NCBI GenBank assembly: GCA_964374035.1 | Contig: CAYJWY010000036.1 | Coordinates: 1 to 8,401, forward strand | Source of the DNA: CALRGL01 sp964374035 | GTDB lineage: Bacteria > Patescibacteriota > Patescibacteriia > UBA9934 > GWF2-40-263 | Direction: 5' to 3' | DNA length: 8,401 nucleotides | Shown here: one piece after another, positions 5,265 through 8,401 of the stretch | Numbering within the stretch: position 1 is the stretch's first letter | Layout of the letters: each line of letters begins with the position of its first letter | The notes under the pieces: generated by a model | Seen by the model: only the letters and a program-made list of their open reading frames with translations | What the model was told of the DNA's origin: nothing | The model's database searches: none | Program-made: the position numbers and the translations under genes

Positions 5265-5864
5265 CAATATATTCATGACCGTATTGACCACAGCCTGCGT
5301 CTGTGAATCGATTTCAACGTTTACTCGATCTCCGACTTGTTTCTCTCCAAAGCGCGTCAATCTCAACGTCTCTGGAATGAACCAGACCTGGAATGTTCCC
5401 TCTTCCTTTTTTGCGTCGACCACGGTGAGGCTCGCGCCGTCCAGGGCGATGAACCCTTTTGAAAAAATGTAACGCATCCACTTCGACTCTACCTGAAACG
5501 TCATCGCCTTGTTGTTCTCACTGTCATCAATTGCGATGATCTCGGCCATCGTCGAGACATGTCCGCTCATCACGTGCCCGCCAATCTCATCGCCCATGCG
5601 CGCTGAGCGTTCGACATTGACGAGGTCGTTCACCACGATCGAACCGATCGTGGTGAGGCGAAGCGTTTCTTCCATGGCATCGAAACGAACGTGCGTTCCC
5701 GTGATCGATGCAACCGTGAGACACACGCCGTCGATCGCAACGCTTGCACCTTGAACGAGGCCTTCGACAAGCTCAGGCGATAACGAAACATCGAACGACT
5801 TCAAGCCTGGTTTGTCATGAACCGCAACGACGGGAAATTTTCCTTTGATGATTCCTGTGAACAT
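5226..5864 (-). CDS. ribE: Riboflavin synthase alpha chain, proteobacterial type
   Basis: This 212-residue enzyme dismutates two 6,7-dimethyl-8-ribityllumazine molecules to riboflavin. It has the two tandem lumazine-binding domains of the bacterial trimeric enzyme. Domain 1 starts with the canonical MFTGII, followed by DGVCLTV and VNVERSARMGDEIGGHVMSG. Domain 2 has KGFIALDGASLTV, FIPETLRLTRFG and VNVEIDSQTQAVVNTV. The SENN and SQTQAVV stretches recall the E. coli enzyme closely, more than Gram-positive forms. The ATG at 5864 is supported by GGAG 5 nt upstream. Two 17 bp repeat copies (5761-5777 and 5248-5264) encode PELVEG at the domain 1 strand end and in the C-terminal tail. This gene is first in a minus-strand pair with lumazine synthase, which supplies its substrate. 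No FMN riboswitch is visible upstream. The symbol is ribC in E. coli usage. Confidence 0.95.
   Translation of the reverse strand: MFTGIIKGKFPVVAVHDKPGLKSFDVSLSPELVEGLVQGASVAIDGVCLTVASITGTHVRFDAMEETLRLTTIGSIVVNDLVNVERSARMGDEIGGHVMSGHVSTMAEIIAIDDSENNKAMTFQVESKWMRYIFSKGFIALDGASLTVVDAKKEEGTFQVWFIPETLRLTRFGEKQVGDRVNVEIDSQTQAVVNTVMNILPELVEGAKPNTP
5761..5777. repeat. Intragenic copy of the CCTTCGACAAGCTCAGG repeat
   Basis: This is a consensus-like copy inside the riboflavin synthase gene. Read on the coding strand as CCTGAGCTTGTCGAAGG it gives codons for PELVEG. The gene length here matches E. coli riboflavin synthase, so the copy replaces sequence rather than adding to it. Confidence 0.7.
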
Positions 5865-5908
5865 AGTGACTCCACAGTGCCCGAACGTAGCAAAAAGTCA
5901 ACCGATTC

Positions 5909-5916
5909 TTTATACT
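5909..5916. promoter_or_regulatory. Overlapping divergent -10 candidates
   Basis: TATAAA on the minus strand (5914-5909) and TATACT on the plus strand (5911-5916) overlap in the spacer between riboflavin synthase and the lycopene-cyclase-like gene. Neither has a clear -35 at 16-18 nt. If used, the minus transcript has a leader of about 38 nt and the plus transcript begins at the edge of the large hairpin. Confidence 0.3.
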
Positions 5917-5925
5917 GTGTTCATT

Positions 5926-6064
5926 GAGTCGTGGAGTGAGGGATGGAAGGAGTGACAAAGTGAGGAAGTGAGGGAGTGACAAAGTTGGAATCGAACGATT
6001 GTTTTTTCCCTTCTTCCCTTTATCACTTTATCACTCCCTCCCTCACTCCCTCACTCCACGACTC
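5926..6064. repeat. Long imperfect inverted repeat built from GGAGTGA-type words
   Basis: Positions 5926-5943 and 6047-6064 are perfect 18 bp inverted arms (GAGTCGTGGAGTGAGGGA). Further in, 5949-5963 pairs with 6023-6037 with a single mismatch. The left arm is pure purine-rich repetition, with GGAGTGACAAAGT twice at 5949 and 5973, 24 bp apart. The right arm repeats TTTATCAC and TCCCTCAC. The loop is around 5986-6015. Six T (6071-6076) follow, directly before the ATG at 6077. Confidence 0.8.
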
Positions 6065-6076
6065 CACAACTTTTTT

Positions 6077-6769
6077 ATGCCCACATTTCTCTTCACCTCA
6101 CTCGCTCTCTTTGTCGTCTGGCTCGCGCTCATGTTGTTTTCAAACTCGACACGTCGCGAACAAGTCATTATGAGCATTGTTGGTCTTATCGTTGCGCCGG
6201 GCATTCTGCTCATGGTTGCCAACGATTACCGCGCGGCGCTCTCAAGCGGAAGTATTTGGATTGGCATTGAGGATCTCATCTTTACCTTCTCCCTCTTTGG
6301 CATCTCGGCGGTCATCTATCATGCGATCCTCGGCAAACATGCGCACAAACTCAAGGGACAACGCATCAAGATCGGCCACCCGGTCATGCACTGGCTTGTT
6401 CACCTTGTCCTAGTCCTTGGCATTTGGGCGTTCATAGCCCTGCTCTTCATCGACGTCTTCGAGATGGCCTCCATCCGTGCACTTATTTTGGGCGGCTTAA
6501 TCGTTGGAATCTACATCATCGCTGACCGCCAGGATCTCTTGTTCAACGCGCTTGTCACCGGATTGGTCATGGCTATGCTCGTCTTCATCAGCGAACAAAT
6601 CTTCTTCGTGCGACTCTATCCCGATGCCGTCGCCGGCTTCTGGCAATTCTCTGCGATCCGCACCTTCATGGTCAGTGGCATCCCGCTCGAAGAAATTTTA
6701 TGGGCGGCCGTTGTTGGATTTACCATCGGCCCGATGTATGAGTACTTAAGAAAATATGAACTCAGGTAG
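6077..6769 (+). CDS. Membrane protein resembling fused CrtYc/CrtYd lycopene cyclase
   Basis: This 230-residue protein has about seven hydrophobic segments: near 2-22, 31-48, 64-86, 104-125, 133-149, 154-177 and 198-219. It seems to contain two copies of one unit. The first ends around IGIEDLIFTFSLFG (62-75) and the second around IPLEEILWAAVVG (202-214). The acidic pair after Pro/Gly at a membrane boundary is the hallmark of heterodimeric lycopene cyclase subunits, which convert lycopene ends to beta rings. No other carotenoid gene is present, so the substrate is inference. An upstream in-frame ATG at 5999 would translate the hairpin repeat into low-complexity sequence. ATG 6077 starts the first membrane helix and is preferred, although no Shine-Dalgarno site precedes it and a T-run abuts it. 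Confidence 0.6.
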   Translation: MPTFLFTSLALFVVWLALMLFSNSTRREQVIMSIVGLIVAPGILLMVANDYRAALSSGSIWIGIEDLIFTFSLFGISAVIYHAILGKHAHKLKGQRIKIGHPVMHWLVHLVLVLGIWAFIALLFIDVFEMASIRALILGGLIVGIYIIADRQDLLFNALVTGLVMAMLVFISEQIFFVRLYPDAVAGFWQFSAIRTFMVSGIPLEEILWAAVVGFTIGPMYEYLRKYELR

Positions 6770-6770
6770 C

Positions 6771-6826
6771 CACAGGCTCTTGTCTGGTATGATTGTCTCC
6801 TGTGCCGAAACTTCGATGAGCCTGTG
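6771..6826. repeat. Separated inverted repeat CACAGGCTC / GAGCCTGTG
   Basis: Nine bases just after the lycopene-cyclase-like stop codon (6771-6779) pair perfectly with 6818-6826 across a 38 nt loop. ACAGGCTCAT on the minus strand here is also found at 5220-5230 in the repeat cluster, so this may be a degenerate relative. No T-tract follows. Confidence 0.4.
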
Positions 6827-6864
6827 AGCAAAGGTGGGTTGGTCTGGGGCTATCAATTTGAGAA

Positions 6865-6888
6865 AAAAACGGGCGGCGTCCCGTTTTT
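6865..6888 (+). terminator. Intrinsic terminator of the lycopene-cyclase-like gene
   Basis: AAAAACGGG (6865-6873) pairs with CCCGTTTTT (6880-6888) around a 6 nt loop CGGCGT. The A and T tracts make it usable from either strand, but the nearest plus-strand gene ends about 95 bases before it. Confidence 0.7.
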
Positions 6889-6891
6889 GTA

Positions 6892-6918
6892 TTTAAAAAC
6901 CGAGGAGCGTTTCCTCGG
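6892..6918 (-). terminator. Intrinsic terminator of the 6942-7613 gene
   Basis: On the minus strand CCGAGGA (6918-6912) pairs with TCCTCGG (6906-6900) around a 5 nt loop, followed by TTTTTAAA. It starts 24 nt after the stop codon. Confidence 0.75.
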
Positions 6919-6941
6919 CGAGGTGTGCATCGCTGGTGATG

Positions 6942-7613
6942 CTAGTGTTGCGTGGGCGTAAAGGCGATGAGTTCCTCGGCGCTGTGTGGTGCTTCCGGAT
7001 CGAAGCTTGCCACAGCACGAGCACGTTCGACCTGGATCTGGTGACTGAGCATATTCACGAGAAATGCTCGAGCCTCGTTCACGCATACAGCTTGATTGGC
7101 CCACTCAGCGAGCAAGACGTCTGCAATGGCGCAAGACGTAATCGTGGAGTTCAGGCCCAAGGGAGAGAAGATCATTGAGCTTGAGAGCTCGGGCAAGTCA
7201 TCATCGCGCATTCGAATGATCATCGGATGCAAACGTGAATGCATCACGATGAAACGATCACGTCCCACATGAAACGTGACATCATGCGCTCCGGTCGAGA
7301 GAAACTGAGCAGGCGCCTTCCACAAGGCGTTGCGCGGCATTCGAACCGAGAGACTCACCGGCGTTGCGCATCGATCGAGCACCAGACGTGCCGTCTTCAT
7401 GTCGGTGAGATTGAGAAGGTTGCGTCTTGTGATGCGGCACCACGTACAGGAAGGATCCTCAGCTGTATGGTTGCAGTCCGGGCCCTGGGCGTTGCGCTGT
7501 GTCTCGAGCCAGTCTTCGATGTCACGTCTGGCGAAGCGCTCCGGATGCCCGAGATATTCACGCACGAAGCGTTCGAGCATGGCGTCCATTGACATCATGC
7601 CAAGATCCGGCAT
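6942..7613 (-). CDS. Hypothetical protein with a possible Cys/His metal site
   Basis: I do not recognise this 223-residue protein. The N-terminal 40 residues look helical and charged (LERFVREYLGHPERFARRDI). Residues 45-60, PDCNHTAEDPSCTWCR, hold C47, H49, C56 and C59, a plausible zinc or iron ligand set ending in CxxC. The middle (85-140) alternates hydrophobic and charged residues like a beta-rich domain (DVTFHVGRDRFIVMHSRLHP). The C-terminal third appears helical. There is no signal peptide or membrane segment. The frame opens at GTG 7619, but that codon overlaps AAGGAGGT. ATG 7613 lies 4 nt after the Shine-Dalgarno site and is the start. The gene is a single unit with a strong promoter and a clear terminator, so it is probably well expressed. 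Confidence 0.75.
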   Translation of the reverse strand: MPDLGMMSMDAMLERFVREYLGHPERFARRDIEDWLETQRNAQGPDCNHTAEDPSCTWCRITRRNLLNLTDMKTARLVLDRCATPVSLSVRMPRNALWKAPAQFLSTGAHDVTFHVGRDRFIVMHSRLHPMIIRMRDDDLPELSSSMIFSPLGLNSTITSCAIADVLLAEWANQAVCVNEARAFLVNMLSHQIQVERARAVASFDPEAPHSAEELIAFTPTQH

Positions 7614-7654
7614 GTGCACCTCCTTCAGGATTCAGTTGAACGGATCTGCGCACA

Positions 7655-7682
7655 AGTATAAAGAAATTTTTCAATCTGTCAA
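7655..7682 (-). promoter_or_regulatory. Strong sigma70-type promoter of the 6942-7613 gene
   Basis: TTGACA (7682-7677) and TATACT (7660-7655) are separated by 16 nt with an A/T-rich spacer. The predicted leader is about 35 nt and contains AAGGAGGT just before the ATG at 7613. The palindromic element begins 6 nt upstream of the -35. Confidence 0.75.
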
Positions 7683-7684
7683 TG

Positions 7685-7766
7685 TAAAGAGACCTCTGAA
7701 AAATGGTGAGATTTCGTTGAACGGGCCCGTGAGACGAAAGATTGGCGTTTTTCAGAGGTCTCTAAA
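7685..7766. mobile_element. Candidate miniature inverted-repeat element (MITE), 74 bp with TAAA flanks
   Basis: GAGACCTCTGAAAAA (7689-7703) and its perfect complement (7748-7762) form 15 bp terminal inverted repeats. The interior is also symmetric about the same centre at 7725.5: TTTCGT/ACGAAA at 7712-7717 and 7734-7739, and the palindrome ACGGGCCCGT at 7721-7730. TAAA occurs directly outside both ends (7685-7688 and 7763-7766) and could be a target-site duplication. There is no coding capacity. It sits between the Nudix terminator and the next gene's promoter. AAA-rich surroundings mean the TAAA match could be chance, and a structural hairpin remains possible. Confidence 0.55.
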
Positions 7767-7767
7767 C

Positions 7768-7794
7768 AAAAAGACCTCGCAGAATGTCGAGGTC
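7768..7794 (-). terminator. Intrinsic terminator of the Nudix gene
   Basis: On the minus strand GACCTCG (7794-7788) pairs perfectly with CGAGGTC (7779-7773) around an 8 nt loop, followed by five T (7772-7768) and G. It begins 7 nt after the stop codon at 7802. Confidence 0.8.
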
Positions 7795-7801
7795 AGCATG
7801 A

Positions 7802-8233
7802 TCAGAACTGTCTTCGCAGAACTTCGATCGCTTGGTAGTGGTCAAAGCCCATCATCTCCGGAGTGATGGACTTGAGTGGGATCGAGTGGACGCGCTTGAT
7901 GTTGGAGCCGGGACGGGCGATCTTCAGCACGAAGTTGTTCACTTCCATCCAGTAGACCGTGCTCACGCGCGTGCCCGGACGTGGATCGCGGTCGACCGCA
8001 TTGAGAATGCACAGTGGCTTCAGAGCTATGGGCGACAAGAGGATGCCAACCTCTTCGTAGAGCTCGCGCGACGCGGCGATTTCGAGACGTTCACCTTGCT
8101 CGACATGCCCACCGGGCATGACAAGCTTGTTCTCAAAGGGCGGCTTCCCTCGTGAGATGAGCAGAACACTGGCTTGTTCAGCAACGAGCAGAACGTCGAC
8201 AGTTTTGATCAGGGCATCAGACGTCTGTGACAT
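7802..8233 (-). CDS. Nudix hydrolase
   Basis: This 143-residue protein carries a perfect Nudix box, G-x5-E-x7-R-E-U-x-E-E-x-G-U, at residues 42-64. It runs from GHVEQGE through RELYEEVGI, with the metal-binding glutamates E57, E60 and E61. Nudix enzymes hydrolyse a nucleoside diphosphate linked to another moiety, such as oxidised dNTPs, ADP-ribose or mRNA caps. The substrate is not readable here. The N-terminal strand TVDVLLVAEQASVLLISRG and VMPGG before the box are typical of MutT/ADP-ribose-type members. The start at 8233 is supported by AAGGAG 5 nt upstream. The length is normal for a single-domain member. It is transcribed alone, with a promoter in front and a terminator right behind. Confidence 0.93.
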   Translation of the reverse strand: MSQTSDALIKTVDVLLVAEQASVLLISRGKPPFENKLVMPGGHVEQGERLEIAASRELYEEVGILLSPIALKPLCILNAVDRDPRPGTRVSTVYWMEVNNFVLKIARPGSNIKRVHSIPLKSITPEMMGFDHYQAIEVLRRQF

Positions 8234-8258
8234 GCAGACTCCTTATGTTGTACGATGC

Positions 8259-8287
8259 TTTCTACCAGAAGGAAACCTGTGTGTCAA
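8259..8287 (-). promoter_or_regulatory. Promoter of the Nudix gene
   Basis: TTGACA (8287-8282), a 17 nt spacer and TAGAAA (8264-8259) form a good promoter with a perfect -35. The leader would be about 20 nt and includes the AAGGAG ribosome binding site. Confidence 0.65.
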
Positions 8288-8355
8288 TTTGCTAGAAGCG
8301 TTTCTGGAAACAAGGTAAAATAAAACCGTTAGAACCCATAGCGAGTTTCCATTCG

Positions 8356-8378
8356 TCATTCTGAGTGCACCAGAATGA
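8356..8378. repeat. TCATTCTG palindromic repeat
   Basis: TCATTCTG (8356-8363) and CAGAATGA (8371-8378) form a perfect 8 bp stem with loop AGTGCAC. The TCATTCTGAG word resembles a short repeat I know as frequent in many bacterial assemblies. The rest of 8288-8401 shows no gene and no other signal. Confidence 0.5.
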
Positions 8379-8401
8379 TCTCTCGATATTATCAACGTCT
8401 T

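Noticed and set aside
5865..5925. FMN riboswitch before the riboflavin genes
   Set aside because: I looked for the conserved AGGGGCAGGGTGAAATTCC-type core; it is absent, and the leader is too short.
5926..6064. CRISPR array or tandem spacer-repeat structure
   Set aside because: The repeated words are 7-13 bp, unevenly spaced and arranged as one inverted repeat, with no spacers and no cas gene.
5999..6076. Upstream ATG (5999) extending the lycopene-cyclase-like protein by 26 residues
   Set aside because: The extra residues are low-complexity translation of the hairpin repeat, with no ribosome binding site.
7688..7763. The 76 bp palindrome as a simple terminator for the Nudix gene
   Set aside because: A compact hairpin with a T-run at 7768-7794 already serves that role, and the palindrome's perfect ends lie far apart with no U-tract directly after them.

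Overview
This 8.4 kb window looks like ordinary bacterial chromosome with short genes, short spacers and well-formed sigma70-type promoters and intrinsic terminators. TGA ends several intact genes, so the standard bacterial code applies. The mix of small accessory enzymes, an archaeal-like lumazine synthase, a lycopene-cyclase-like membrane protein and abundant short palindromic repeats would fit a small-genome lineage such as the Candidate Phyla Radiation. That placement is inference; no ribosomal marker is present.

Layout. Positions 1-195 (-) hold the start of a GC-rich gene cut by the window edge. At 437-1742 (-), a stand-alone S9-like alpha/beta hydrolase is followed 4 nt later by a GNAT acetyltransferase. 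At 1805-2302 (-) lies a GC-rich gene of the glycine-rich-domain-protein-like family with a cysteine-rich tail. It has its own GTG start, Shine-Dalgarno site, promoter and terminator, and a palindrome covers its -35 box. Positions 2357-2602 contain a doubtful small ORF and two terminators. A MOSC-domain (YcbX/mARC-like) protein (2601-3431, -) is transcribed divergently from an AI-2E-family transporter (3511-4575, +).

Positions 4639-5864 (-) encode the last two steps of riboflavin synthesis: a proteobacterial-looking riboflavin synthase followed by an archaeal-looking lumazine synthase. Their spacer is packed with short palindromic repeats. Two members of the same repeat family lie inside the riboflavin synthase gene, and both encode PELVEG. 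Upstream, a roughly 140 bp hairpin made of GGAGTGA-type words sits directly before a membrane protein resembling fused lycopene cyclase subunits (6077-6769, +).

The right end holds two minus-strand genes with strong promoters: an unrecognised 223-residue protein with a possible C/H metal site (6942-7613) and a canonical Nudix hydrolase (7802-8233). Between them is a 74 bp palindrome with 15 bp perfect inverted ends and TAAA on both sides, which looks like a very small MITE. Most transcription units are separated by terminators, so the genes do not form one system. The most interesting material is the repeats, the mixed-origin riboflavin genes and the cysteine-tailed GC-rich gene.
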